From: an uncultured Clostridia bacterium
GTDB lineage: Bacteria; Bacillota; Clostridia; Oscillospirales; Oscillospiraceae
Length of the DNA: 64,000 nt
Direction: 5' to 3'
NCBI GenBank assembly: GCA_947644595.1
Contig: CANSAE010000005.1
Span: forward strand, 62,001-126,000
Shown piece by piece: positions 34,913 to 43,458 of this stretch (position 1 is its first letter; every line of letters begins with the position of its first letter). Both the position numbers and the translations under genes were made by a program. The notes under the pieces were generated by a model. The model ran no database searches, had not been told where the DNA came from, and saw only the letters and a list, made by a program, of their open reading frames with translations.

Positions 34913-35437
34913 CTATAGTTCCGCTAAGATGATTTGACCCTCAGCCAGAGTTTTGGGGATGTCAATGATGCGCTGGTTTCTGGAACCTTTAAATTTCAGA
35001 CGTACATCCTTTTGTCCCTCCACGAAACGTCCGTCCACCAGTACGTCAAGATATGTCAGCAGTTCGTCCGTCGCCTCGCACCGGGGGTGGCTGCCATCCG
35101 TCTGCAATTCGGCGTCCAGCAAAAAGCCGGTGTAGGCCCAGACAGTTTTTTTCGGATACCGGGCCTTGACCTGCCGCAGCAGCGGCAGCAGCGCCCGCTG
35201 ATTGCAGGGCTCAAAAGGGTCGCCGCCCAGCAGGGTCAGCCCGGAGATGTACTCAGCACCTAGCAGCTCCAGAATGTGTGCCTGGGTCTCCCCGGTAAAG
35301 GGCTCGCCGTAGTCAAAATCCCAGGTCTCCGGCTGGAAGCAGCCGGGGCAGTGATTGGTGCAGCCGGACACGAACAGAGTGACTCGCATCCCCGGCCCAT
35401 TGGCCACATCGCAGTTTCGCAGTAAGCAGTAGTTCAT
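34913..35437 (-). CDS. nrdG: Anaerobic ribonucleotide reductase activase
   Basis: 174-aa radical SAM enzyme that makes the glycyl radical on NrdD. Cluster motif C26-T-N-H-C30-P-G-C33 with VTLFVSGC before it, and GLTLLGGDPFEPCN as the GGE-type SAM motif. MNYCLLRNCDVANGPGMRVTL is the typical start. It lies downstream of nrdD on the same strand, with a repeat palindrome in the 75-bp gap. Confidence 0.95.
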   Translation of the reverse strand: MNYCLLRNCDVANGPGMRVTLFVSGCTNHCPGCFQPETWDFDYGEPFTGETQAHILELLGAEYISGLTLLGGDPFEPCNQRALLPLLRQVKARYPKKTVWAYTGFLLDAELQTDGSHPRCEATDELLTYLDVLVDGRFVEGQKDVRLKFKGSRNQRIIDIPKTLAEGQIILAEL

Positions 35438-35461
35438 AAATCGGATTTCCTCATATAGAAT

Positions 35462-35492
35462 CGTAGGGGCGGGTTCAAAACCCGCCCCTACA
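35462..35492. repeat. GTAGGGGCGGGTT palindrome inside the nrdD-nrdG operon
   Basis: GTAGGGGCGGGTT-CAAA-AACCCGCCCCTAC is a perfect 13-bp stem. It could slow transcription or stabilise the upstream nrdD message. Confidence 0.8.
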
Positions 35493-35511
35493 AATTGATT
35501 TTACACAGTTA

Positions 35512-37722
35512 TCAGCATTCGCAGGCCACAGGCTGTTCATCCAGACACACGTGCAGCACACGGTCCCGAATTTCCTCGGTCCGGCCCTGGTTCCAGAACT
35601 GGGTACCGATATAGCCGCAGGTGCGCCGGGCGACATTCATCTTATTTTGGTCGGTATTGCCACATACCGGGCATTTCCAAATCAGTTTGCCGTCCAGTTC
35701 CTCGATCTGGATTTCTCCGTCAAAGCCGCAGACCTGACAGTAATCGCTCTTGCAGTTGAGCTCGGCATACATGATGTGGTAGTAGATATACCGGATGATG
35801 GCGATGACGCCCTCGATGTTCTGCTGCATGTCCGGTACTTCCACATAGCTGATGGCGCCGCCGGGAGACAGGGCCTGGAACTTGGCTTCGAACTCGAACT
35901 TGTCAAAGGCGCTGATCTCTTCTGTCACGTGAACATGATAGCTGTTGGTCACATAGCCCTTATCTGTGATGCCCTCGATGATGCCGAAGCGTCGCTGGAG
36001 ATTCTGGGCGAATTTATAGGTGGTGGACTCCAGTGGGGTGCCGTACAGGGAGAAGTCAATGTTATGCTGGGTTTTCCAAGATTTGCACTTGTCGTTCATA
36101 TACTGCATGACCTGAAGAGCAAAAGGCTCGCCTTCGGGGTCGGTATGGGACTTGCCGGTCATGTACTTGGTGCATTCATACAAGCCTGCGTAGCCCAGAG
36201 AGATGGTGGAATAGCCGCCGTAGAGCAGCTTATCGATGGTCTCACCCTTTTGTAGCCGGGCCAGTGCGCCGTACTGCCACAGGATGGGCGCGGCGTCGGA
36301 CAGCGTGCCCTTGAGCCGGTTGTGGCGGCACATCAGTGCCCGGTGGCACAGCTCCAACCGCTCGTCGAAGATGTTCCAGAACTTGTTCATATCCCCGCCA
36401 GAGCTCAGCGCCGCGTCTACCAAGTTGATGGTGACTACGCCCTGATTGAACCGGCCGTAGTATTTGGGTTTATTCGTTGCCGGATCCACATAGGGGGTGA
36501 GGAAGCTGCGGCAGCCCATGCAGGTATAGCAATGGCCTTCGCCGTTTTTGTCGACCTTCAGCTCCAGCATCTTTTTCTCGGAGATGTAGTCCGGCACCAT
36601 GCGTTTGGCAGTGCATTTTGCCGCCAGCTCGGTCAGGTAGTAGTACGGGGAATCGTCGTGGATGTTCTGCTCCTCCAGCACATAAATGAGCTTGGGGAAC
36701 GCGGGGGTGATCCATACGCCGGATTCATTTTTTACGCCCTGGATCCGCTGTCGAAGAACTTCTTCGATGATTTTCGCCAGGTCTTTTTTCTCCCGCTCGT
36801 TTTTCGCTTCGCCCAGATACATGAACACCGTGACGAAGGGAGCTTGTCCGTTGGTGGTGAGCAGTGTGACGACCTGGTACTGGATCATCTGTACGCCACG
36901 GGTGATCTCATCGTCCACCCGCTTTTCCACCAAGTCCCGGATCTGATCTTCCGTGGCCTGCACGCCTGCATCGACAAACTCCTTGCGTACCTGTTTATCG
37001 AACTTCTCCCGGCTGACCTGCACGAACGGCGCCAGATGGGTCAGGGAGATACTCTGCCCGCCGTACTGGTTGGAGGCCACCTGGGCGATGATCTGGGTGG
37101 CGATGTTGCAGGCGGTGGAGAAGCTGTGGGGCCGCTCGATCATGGTGCCGGAAATGACGGTGCCGTTTTCCAGCATGTCCTCCAGATTCACCAAATCGCA
37201 GTTGTGCATCCGCTGGGCGTAATAATCCGCGTCGTGGAAGTGAATGATACCCGCGTCGTGGGCGTCTACCACCTCTTTGGGCAGGAGCATCCTGCGGGTC
37301 AGGTCTTTCGACACTTCGCCGGCCATGTAGTCCCGCATGACGGAGTTGATTTGCGGGTTCTTATTGGAATTTTCCTGATTGGCCAGCTCGTTGGTGCAGT
37401 CGATGAGGCTCAAAATGGTGTCGTCCGTGGTATTGGCCTGCCGCACCAGAGAGCGCTCGTAGCGATAGGTGATATAGGCCTTGGCCAGTGGATAGGCGCC
37501 GTGGCCCATGATCTGCAGCTCCACCAGGTCCTGAATTTCCTCCACACTGGGGGTATGGCCTAGTTTGCCGCACTTATAGGTGACGATATCCGTGATATCC
37601 TGAATATCTTCGGGGTTCAGGCGATGCTTTTCCTCTACAGCCAAGTTGGCCTTGGTGATGGCGGCGGTGATTTTTTCCGGGTCAAAGGAGACTTCGGAGC
37701 CGTTGCGCTTAATGACTTTCAT
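35512..37722 (-). CDS. nrdD: Anaerobic ribonucleoside-triphosphate reductase
   Basis: 736-aa class III ribonucleotide reductase making dNTPs without oxygen. An N-terminal ATP-cone (KVIKRNGSEVSFDPEKITAAITKAN, LVELQIMGHGAYPLAKAYITYRYERS) gives allosteric control. The catalytic barrel contains CYTCMGCRSFLTPYVD and HNIDFSLYGTPLESTTYKF. The C-terminus has the zinc site (CQVCGFDGEIQ, CPVCGNTDQ) and the radical Gly703 in RRTCGYIG. GAGGAG precedes the ATG. Regulation by NrdR is likely from two boxes upstream. Confidence 0.97.
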   Translation of the reverse strand: MKVIKRNGSEVSFDPEKITAAITKANLAVEEKHRLNPEDIQDITDIVTYKCGKLGHTPSVEEIQDLVELQIMGHGAYPLAKAYITYRYERSLVRQANTTDDTILSLIDCTNELANQENSNKNPQINSVMRDYMAGEVSKDLTRRMLLPKEVVDAHDAGIIHFHDADYYAQRMHNCDLVNLEDMLENGTVISGTMIERPHSFSTACNIATQIIAQVASNQYGGQSISLTHLAPFVQVSREKFDKQVRKEFVDAGVQATEDQIRDLVEKRVDDEITRGVQMIQYQVVTLLTTNGQAPFVTVFMYLGEAKNEREKKDLAKIIEEVLRQRIQGVKNESGVWITPAFPKLIYVLEEQNIHDDSPYYYLTELAAKCTAKRMVPDYISEKKMLELKVDKNGEGHCYTCMGCRSFLTPYVDPATNKPKYYGRFNQGVVTINLVDAALSSGGDMNKFWNIFDERLELCHRALMCRHNRLKGTLSDAAPILWQYGALARLQKGETIDKLLYGGYSTISLGYAGLYECTKYMTGKSHTDPEGEPFALQVMQYMNDKCKSWKTQHNIDFSLYGTPLESTTYKFAQNLQRRFGIIEGITDKGYVTNSYHVHVTEEISAFDKFEFEAKFQALSPGGAISYVEVPDMQQNIEGVIAIIRYIYYHIMYAELNCKSDYCQVCGFDGEIQIEELDGKLIWKCPVCGNTDQNKMNVARRTCGYIGTQFWNQGRTEEIRDRVLHVCLDEQPVACEC

Positions 37723-37789
37723 GATGTGAACTCCTCTTTTGTGGCTTTTTAAAAACCGCAGGATGCGGTGTGGTCAATATAACAAAGTA

Positions 37790-37855
37790 TTCCTATATCT
37801 TGTGTGTATCTTGGGGTGCGTGGATAACTATAACACAAGATTTAGTGCGATGCAA
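37790..37855 (-). promoter_or_regulatory. nrdD promoter with two NrdR-type boxes
   Basis: On the minus strand TTGCAT (37850-37855), 17-bp spacer, TATAGT (37827-37832). The spacer is filled by ACACAAGATTTAGTGC (37833-37848), 14 of 16 positions matching a palindromic NrdR box (ACACAAGATATAGTGT). A second, weaker copy (37790-37805, TTCCTATATCTTGTGT, 13 of 16) lies 43 bp away, about four helical turns. NrdR represses ribonucleotide reductase genes when dATP is plentiful. No other gene lies in 37723-37971. Confidence 0.7.
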
Positions 37856-37940
37856 GCACTTTTTGTAATTTTCATCAAACTGTTTCCGTTTGTATTTATC
37901 CTGTCTCTTTTCCTGTTTCGTAACCATTTGGGGCAAAATA

Positions 37941-37970
37941 GGGGCAGATGCACCCATCTGCCCCAAAATA
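37941..37970 (-). terminator. Hairpin after dpaB
   Basis: GGGGCAGATG and CATCTGCCCC form a perfect 10-bp stem; on the minus strand it is followed by TATTTT. Confidence 0.65.
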
Positions 37971-37971
37971 G

Positions 37972-38544
37972 TTAAAGCAGCACTGGCTGAAGTTGTTTCC
38001 CTTCCAGTGCTTTGATGACTGTTTGTTCCACTTTTGTAAGATCTGCCACCAAAGAAGTTTCTTTTTTGACCGGATCATCCTGACCGAAAGGAACGAAATA
38101 GTAACCTTTTCGTACCATCAATTCCCCTACATTCTTAAGGCTGGCAGACAGTCCGTCGTTGGTGCTCATGGCAATGACCACCGGGCGGCCGTTCCGCAGA
38201 TGGGCCTTTGCCGCCATGGTGACGGTGGTGTCCGTGATGCCGGCGGCCAGCTTGCCCAGCGTGTTGCCAGTGCAGGGTATGATGACCAGCACATCAAAGA
38301 GCTTTCCGGGGCCGATGCGCTCGGCCTCGGAAATCGTTTGGATAATGGGTTTTCCAGTGATCTCCTCCAAGCGCTTCCTGTGGTCGGCCGCAGTGCCGAA
38401 CCGTGTGTCCATGCTTCCGGCGTTCTGAGAGACCACTGCTGTCAGGTCATAACGTCCGGCCAGGTCCTCCAGCACTGCCATAGTTTTCTCAAAGGTACAA
38501 AACGAACCGCACAATGCGCATCCGATCCGCAATTTCTCACTCAC
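37972..38544 (-). CDS. dpaB: Dipicolinate synthase subunit B
   Basis: 190 aa flavoprotein-like subunit of the spore dipicolinic acid synthase (SpoVFB). Seen: RIGCALCGSFCTFEKTMAVL, PIIQTISEAERIGP, VLVIIPCTGNTLGKLAAGITDTTVTMAAKAHLRNGRPVVIAMSTNDGLSASLKNVG and YYFVPFGQDDPVKK, all SpoVFB hallmarks. It starts at GTG 38544 behind GAGGCGA, 9 bp after dpaA. Dipicolinate is made in the mother cell from dihydrodipicolinate. Confidence 0.95.
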   Translation of the reverse strand: MSEKLRIGCALCGSFCTFEKTMAVLEDLAGRYDLTAVVSQNAGSMDTRFGTAADHRKRLEEITGKPIIQTISEAERIGPGKLFDVLVIIPCTGNTLGKLAAGITDTTVTMAAKAHLRNGRPVVIAMSTNDGLSASLKNVGELMVRKGYYFVPFGQDDPVKKETSLVADLTKVEQTVIKALEGKQLQPVLL

Positions 38545-38553
38545 AAAATCGCC

Positions 38554-39399
38554 TCAAATATTATGGTATATGGTGTCCGCAATGGCTTCTGCCGCACTTT
38601 TGGGGGCGGTCTTGCCGGGGAGGCCTCCGGCATTCACGACCCGTACGCCACACGTTTCCGCGGCAGACAGGTCCACGCCGCCGGGTTTGGACGCCAGCTC
38701 CAGGACCAGTGCGCCCTGGGGCAGCAGCGTCAACCGTTCGCCGGACAGCACCGGGGACGGCACCGTGTTGACTATGCAGGAAAATCGCGGCAAAATAAGC
38801 TCCAGCTCCCGGGTGTCTGCTGCGCCTAGACACAACGCCCGGCACCAGGCCAGGTCACTGTCCTTCCGGGCAGACACCGTCACATTGGCTCCCAGAGCCC
38901 GCAGCCGTGTTCCCAGCAATTTGCCGATGCGTCCGGCACCGATGATGAGGATCGGTTCTCCCATCAGGCAGTGATCTGTTTCCTGAATGAGGACCGAAAC
39001 GGCACCCTCCGCCGTCAGCGCGGCGTTTTTCACGGCAAGCTCCTCCATGGTGAGAAGGTCCGTGATGACCAGGCCGTGTTCTTCTGCCAGGGCACGTTCT
39101 GCCGGCTTCACTGCCCCGGAAAATACCGGCACCCCCGCCGGCAGCAGGGGCCAAAGGTCCGCCAGAGGCAGCGCGCTGCTGCCGAAGGGAGCATTGAGCA
39201 CGCCCGGCGCCGCTGCCAGAGGCACTGGCAAAATGACGCAGCCCGCCCGGGACAAAGCTGTTTCCAGCGTGGGGCAGGCTGTTTCCCGTACAGCCTCAGC
39301 GCGCTCCATTTGATATGTACGCACCTCATGCCCATCCCGCAGCAGCCGGTGTACCAGATGCACGCTGCGTTCATCGCCTCCAAGAACTGCAAAGATCAT
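38554..39399 (-). CDS. dpaA: Dipicolinate synthase subunit A
   Basis: 281-aa NAD(P)-dependent oxidoreductase (SpoVFA). N-terminal MIFAVLGGDERSVHLVHRLLRDGHEV, the middle Rossmann motif ILIIGAGRIGKLLGTRLRALGANVTVSARK and LELASKPGGVDL near the end match the family. GGGAGGAGG precedes the ATG. Together with DpaB it shows that this lineage makes heat-resistant endospores. Sigma-K control is expected, but no convincing box was found. Confidence 0.95.
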   Translation of the reverse strand: MIFAVLGGDERSVHLVHRLLRDGHEVRTYQMERAEAVRETACPTLETALSRAGCVILPVPLAAAPGVLNAPFGSSALPLADLWPLLPAGVPVFSGAVKPAERALAEEHGLVITDLLTMEELAVKNAALTAEGAVSVLIQETDHCLMGEPILIIGAGRIGKLLGTRLRALGANVTVSARKDSDLAWCRALCLGAADTRELELILPRFSCIVNTVPSPVLSGERLTLLPQGALVLELASKPGGVDLSAAETCGVRVVNAGGLPGKTAPKSAAEAIADTIYHNI

Positions 39400-39546
39400 A
39401 CAAAAACCTCCTCCCGTGTCATTCTATTCTGAGGCCCGCGGTTTGACACAACAGGGCGCCGGCATCAACGCTTTTTGCTTCCCTTTCTGTCCGATTCGTG
39501 ATATACTATTATAATTAACGTTGATTCTGTCACGGAGGACGGGAAT

Positions 39547-41013
39547 ATGCTGTTCAATTCCATTGATTTCCTGCTGTTTTTCCCCATTGTGACAATTTTA
39601 TATTTCCTGCTGCCCCACCGGGTCCGGTGGGTATGGCTGCTTTGCGCCAGTTACTACTTTTACATGTGCTGGAATGCCAAATACGCCCTGCTCATCGCAT
39701 TGTCCACGGTCATTACCTATTTCAGCGGCCTGCTCATCGAAGGGCTTGCCCGGCAAAAAAAGCTGTGGGTGGCATTGAGCTTTTTGAGCAATCTGGCGAT
39801 TTTATTTTTCTTTAAGTATTTTGACTTTTTCCTGAATAATCTCTCTGCCCTGTGCGGACTGCTGGGGGTGACGTTCAAGCAACCCTCGTTTGACATCGTT
39901 CTGCCGGTGGGGATTTCCTTTTACACCTTCCAGGCCTTGTCCTACACGATGGATGTCTACCGGGGCGAGGTGAAAGCGGAACGGAACTTGTTCAAGTACG
40001 CGCTGTTCGTCTCGTTTTTCCCCCAGCTGGTGGCGGGCCCCATCGAGCGCTCCAAAAACCTGCTGCACCAGGTGAATGAGCGCCACACATTTGACGCGGA
40101 CCGGGCACGGGACGGACTGCTGCTCATGCTCTGGGGCATGGCGGAAAAAATCGTCATCGCGGACCGGGTGAGTTATCTGGTCACCTATGTTTATGACCAT
40201 TATACCGCGCTGCCCGGCGCGGCGGTGGTGTTGGCCACCGTGTTGTTTGCGGTGCAGATTTACTGTGATTTTTCCGGATATTCCGACATTGCCATCGGCG
40301 CGGCCCAGGTCATGGGATTTTCCCTGATGGAAAACTTCCGCCGGCCATACCTGGCTATCTCTGTGCAGGATTTCTGGCGGCGGTGGCATATCTCCCTGTC
40401 CACCTGGTTCCGGGATTATCTGTACATCCCTCTGGGCGGGAACCGAAAAGGCACGGCGCGGAAATATTTCAATCTGATGGTGACCTTTCTTACCAGTGGA
40501 TTGTGGCACGGAGCGAGCTGGAATTTTGTAGTCTGGGGAGGATTAAACGGCCTTTATCAGGTTATGGGAAGCATTCTGGCTCCGGCCCGGGAGCGGGCCT
40601 GCAATGCCCTGCACATTGACCGGGAAACGCTGTTCTGGCGGTGTGTGCGGGTGGTGTTTACGTTTTGCCTTGTGGATTTTGCCTGGCTGTTTTTCCGGGC
40701 GCCGTCCTTCCGCACGGCTTTGGATATGATTGGGCATACAGTCGGGAATTTTGATTTCTCCGCCATTACCGGCCCGGCGCTGTATGAGCTGGGGCTCAGC
40801 CAGCCGGATTTTACTGTGATGTTCATTGCCATCGGTGCGCTGGTGCTGTCAGACCTTCTTCGGGAGCGGTTCGGCTCTGTGCGGGACAGGCTCACAGCCC
40901 TGCCGCTGCCGGTCCGCTGGACCGTGTACCTTCTGGGGACCATTCTGGTGCTGGTGTTCGGCATTTACGGTCCCGGCTATGCGGAATCCCAATTCATCTA
41001 TTTCGTATTTTAA
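39547..41013 (+). CDS. MBOAT-family O-acyltransferase (AlgI/DltB-like)
   Basis: 488-aa multi-spanning membrane enzyme. Diagnostic blocks: FNSIDFLLFFPIVTILYFLLPH, FKYFDFFLNN, VLPVGISFYTFQALSYTMDVYRGE, QLVAGPIERS, YCDFSGYSDIAIGAAQVMGF, DFWRRWHISLSTWFRDYLYIPLGGNRKG and TSGLWHGASWNFVVWGGLNG with the catalytic His321. The family moves acyl groups through the membrane onto extracellular polymers. The gene just downstream encodes the SGNH-type partner usual for such systems. GGAGGAC precedes the ATG. Confidence 0.93.
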   Translation: MLFNSIDFLLFFPIVTILYFLLPHRVRWVWLLCASYYFYMCWNAKYALLIALSTVITYFSGLLIEGLARQKKLWVALSFLSNLAILFFFKYFDFFLNNLSALCGLLGVTFKQPSFDIVLPVGISFYTFQALSYTMDVYRGEVKAERNLFKYALFVSFFPQLVAGPIERSKNLLHQVNERHTFDADRARDGLLLMLWGMAEKIVIADRVSYLVTYVYDHYTALPGAAVVLATVLFAVQIYCDFSGYSDIAIGAAQVMGFSLMENFRRPYLAISVQDFWRRWHISLSTWFRDYLYIPLGGNRKGTARKYFNLMVTFLTSGLWHGASWNFVVWGGLNGLYQVMGSILAPARERACNALHIDRETLFWRCVRVVFTFCLVDFAWLFFRAPSFRTALDMIGHTVGNFDFSAITGPALYELGLSQPDFTVMFIAIGALVLSDLLRERFGSVRDRLTALPLPVRWTVYLLGTILVLVFGIYGPGYAESQFIYFVF

Positions 41014-41025
41014 GGTGGTGGCGGC

Positions 41026-42054
41026 ATGAAAAAAACCGTACGATTTTTCCTCAGCGCCGTGATTTTTCTGGTGATTCTGTCGTTTCTGCTGGCGCCTTTG
41101 CAGCAGTTGTTTGCCCGCAAGTCTCTGAAGGGCGTATGGGACATGACCAATAAGGTCGGCGGGTTCTATAACGAGCCGGAACAGGAATTCGATGTGATGT
41201 TCTTCGGCTCCAGCCACGCCTATGCATCCGTTTCTCCTCTGCGTCTGTGGGAAAATACGGGGGTCAAAAGCTATGTGTTCGCCACCCAGCAGCAGCCGGT
41301 GTGGGCGACGTATACGTATTTGAAGGAAGCGCTGAAAACACAGTCTCCCTCTCTTGTGGTGGTGGAATGTCAAATGGTCCTGAGTGATGAGGATTACCAC
41401 GAAGAGGGCGTGACGTATTCCTATATGGATGATTTGCAGTTTTCTTGGGATAAAGTACAGCTGGCCTGGCACTCCGCGCCGGACATGGCGGGGCGGGTGG
41501 AACTGCTGTGGAACTTTATCAAGTACCACGGCCGCTGGAGCGAATTGACAGAAGAGGATTATCATTTCAACCGTGAAAGTCTCCGGGACCCGTATAAGGG
41601 CTACGTGATGCTTTGGGATACGCCGGACCCGCAGCCCAGGCCGGATACGGACGGCATCACGGCACGGGCTCCGCTGACGGAGAAAAACGAGCGATGGCTG
41701 CGGGAGATCGTCGATTTATGTGAGGAAGCACATGTGGAGCTGTGGCTGATAAAAAGTCCCTCCAATCTGACCGAAGAAGAAAAGCCCCGGCTGAACACGG
41801 TGGAGGACATTGCGGCGGAACGAGGGGTCCGCTTCCATGATTTCAACGCCGATTATGATGCCATGGGCTTATCAGGAGCGCTGTTTTTTGATGAGCACCA
41901 TCTGGATTGCACCGGAGCGGCTCGATTCACAGATTATTTCGGGAAATATCTCATGGAACATGCGGAGATCTCCGGCCAGCCAGAGGATGCGGACTGGCTG
42001 CTTGACGCAGCTGCATATGAAGAGCGGTTGCAGGAGCTGGGAGAATCGCAATAA
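41026..42054 (+). CDS. Membrane-anchored SGNH/GDSL-like protein, acyl transfer partner
   Basis: 342 aa. N-terminal membrane anchor (5-24, VRFFLSAVIFLVILSFLLAP), then an extracellular domain with FFGSSHAYASVSP (candidate nucleophile Ser62) and near the end FFDEHHLDCTGA, with D289-x2-H292 completing the triad. This pattern is typical of DltD/AlgJ-like proteins that finish O-acylation with an MBOAT partner. It starts 12 bp after the MBOAT gene (GGTGG ribosome site). The polymer modified is unknown. Confidence 0.8.
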   Translation: MKKTVRFFLSAVIFLVILSFLLAPLQQLFARKSLKGVWDMTNKVGGFYNEPEQEFDVMFFGSSHAYASVSPLRLWENTGVKSYVFATQQQPVWATYTYLKEALKTQSPSLVVVECQMVLSDEDYHEEGVTYSYMDDLQFSWDKVQLAWHSAPDMAGRVELLWNFIKYHGRWSELTEEDYHFNRESLRDPYKGYVMLWDTPDPQPRPDTDGITARAPLTEKNERWLREIVDLCEEAHVELWLIKSPSNLTEEEKPRLNTVEDIAAERGVRFHDFNADYDAMGLSGALFFDEHHLDCTGAARFTDYFGKYLMEHAEISGQPEDADWLLDAAAYEERLQELGESQ

Positions 42055-42073
42055 AGATAAAGGGGGAATTCAT

Positions 42074-43234
42074 ATGACGACGATTTATCTGATTCGGCAC
42101 GCTGAGGCAGAAGGAAATTATTACCGCCGCATTCAGGGACATTGGGACGGACATATTACCGGGCTGGGGATGCGCCAGATCACCGCGCTGGCCGAGCGGA
42201 TGAAGGACATCCCGCTGGATGCCCTCTATTCCAGCGACCTGTCCCGCACTCAGACCACCGCCCAGGCGATTTTGAAGTATCACGACCTACCCCTGCGGTT
42301 GGACCCCCGGCTGCGAGAAGTCTGCATGGGTGTTTGGGAGGGCCGGAGTTGGGGCGATGTGCTCCACGATGACCCGGAGCAGTATGATAATTTCAGCAAC
42401 GACCCCGCCAATTGGCATGTGGAGGGCGGCGAGGAATGGGGGCATCTCCAGGACCGCATTTACAACGCTGTCATTGACATTGCCGCCCGGCACGACGGAC
42501 AGACCGTGGCCATCGTGTCCCACGGCACGGCCATCCGCGCGCTGATGTGCAGGCTCTACGGCGTGGGCAGCAAGGATATCCACACCGTGCAGCACGGGGA
42601 CAACACCTGCGTGACCCTCTTACACGTGCAGGGGCCGGATATCCAGATTGAATATGCCTGCGACAATTCCCATTTGGGCGAGGACCTGAGTACCTTTTCC
42701 AAGCAGACTTGGTGGCGCACGGGCAGCGATCTGGGAAATCTCCGCTTTGTGCCCATGGACCTGATGGACGAAAAGCAGGCGGAGTTTTATCTCCAATGCT
42801 ATGAAGATTCCTGGCGGGCGGCCCACGGGAATACGGAGGGCTATGTGCCGGCGCTGTATCTGGTGGCGGCTCGGCGGTGGCTGGAGGCTGACAAAAACGC
42901 CGTGGCCATGGCACTGGAAAATGATACGCCTGTGGGTGTTATCGCGGTGGATCCCCAGCGGGGCGCGGAGGAGCAAAAGGGCTGGATCGGCTTTTTATAT
43001 CTGCGCCCGGAGCACCGGGGCAAGCGCTACGCGTCCCAGCTTTTGGGCTACGCCACCACACTGTTTACCAACATGGGCCGCACGTCAGTGTGTCTGCACG
43101 TGTCCGAGGACAATACCCACGCCCAGGGCTTTTATCAGCATACCGGCTTTGTGAAGGTGGGGGAATCCACCGGCATCGGCGCGCCGCTGCTGCTGATGGA
43201 AAAACCCCTGGGAGCGGGCGTGCTGGAGAATTAG
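42074..43234 (+). CDS. Histidine phosphatase-GNAT acetyltransferase fusion
   Basis: 386 aa in two parts. Residues 1-205 are a histidine phosphatase: LIR8-H9-A, the SSDLSRTQTTAQAIL segment, REVCMGVWEG and VSH150-GTA, all catalytic residues kept (phosphoglycerate mutase-like or alpha-ribazole phosphatase-like). Residues about 215-380 are a GNAT domain with WIGFLYLRPEHRGKRYASQLLGYA (acetyl-CoA binding) and LHVSEDNTHAQGFYQHTGFVKVG. ATG 42074 follows AAAGGGGGAAT. Such a fusion is uncommon; the substrate is unknown. Confidence 0.88.
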   Translation: MTTIYLIRHAEAEGNYYRRIQGHWDGHITGLGMRQITALAERMKDIPLDALYSSDLSRTQTTAQAILKYHDLPLRLDPRLREVCMGVWEGRSWGDVLHDDPEQYDNFSNDPANWHVEGGEEWGHLQDRIYNAVIDIAARHDGQTVAIVSHGTAIRALMCRLYGVGSKDIHTVQHGDNTCVTLLHVQGPDIQIEYACDNSHLGEDLSTFSKQTWWRTGSDLGNLRFVPMDLMDEKQAEFYLQCYEDSWRAAHGNTEGYVPALYLVAARRWLEADKNAVAMALENDTPVGVIAVDPQRGAEEQKGWIGFLYLRPEHRGKRYASQLLGYATTLFTNMGRTSVCLHVSEDNTHAQGFYQHTGFVKVGESTGIGAPLLLMEKPLGAGVLEN

Positions 43235-43257
43235 GAATACGGGAACGTCCGTTAGAA

Positions 43258-43388
43258 TCCGTAGGGGCGGGTTCCAAACCCGCCCGGGACATGCGGCGTG
43301 AGTCGAACAGGCGGGACGGTTTAGAACCGTCCCCTACGCAGGAATTGAGAGTTATCATGTAGGGGTCGCCGAAGGCGGCGACCTCTAC
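43258..43388. repeat. Cluster of three GTAGGGG-type palindromes
   Basis: Three modules in 130 bp: CCGTAGGGGCGGGTT-CCAA-ACCCGCCC (43258-43286), GCGGGACGGTT-TAGA-ACCGTCCCCTACGC (43311-43339) and TGTAGGGGTCGCCG-AAGG-CGGCGACCTCTACG (43357-43388). The outer GTAGGGG/CCCCTAC is constant while the inner arms change together, so the stems are conserved. Confidence 0.75.
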
Positions 43389-43458
43389 GGGGTTGAAATC
43401 AGTGCCGGCGGAAAGTAAACACATTGCAGATACTACATTACATAAAGGATGAATTACA

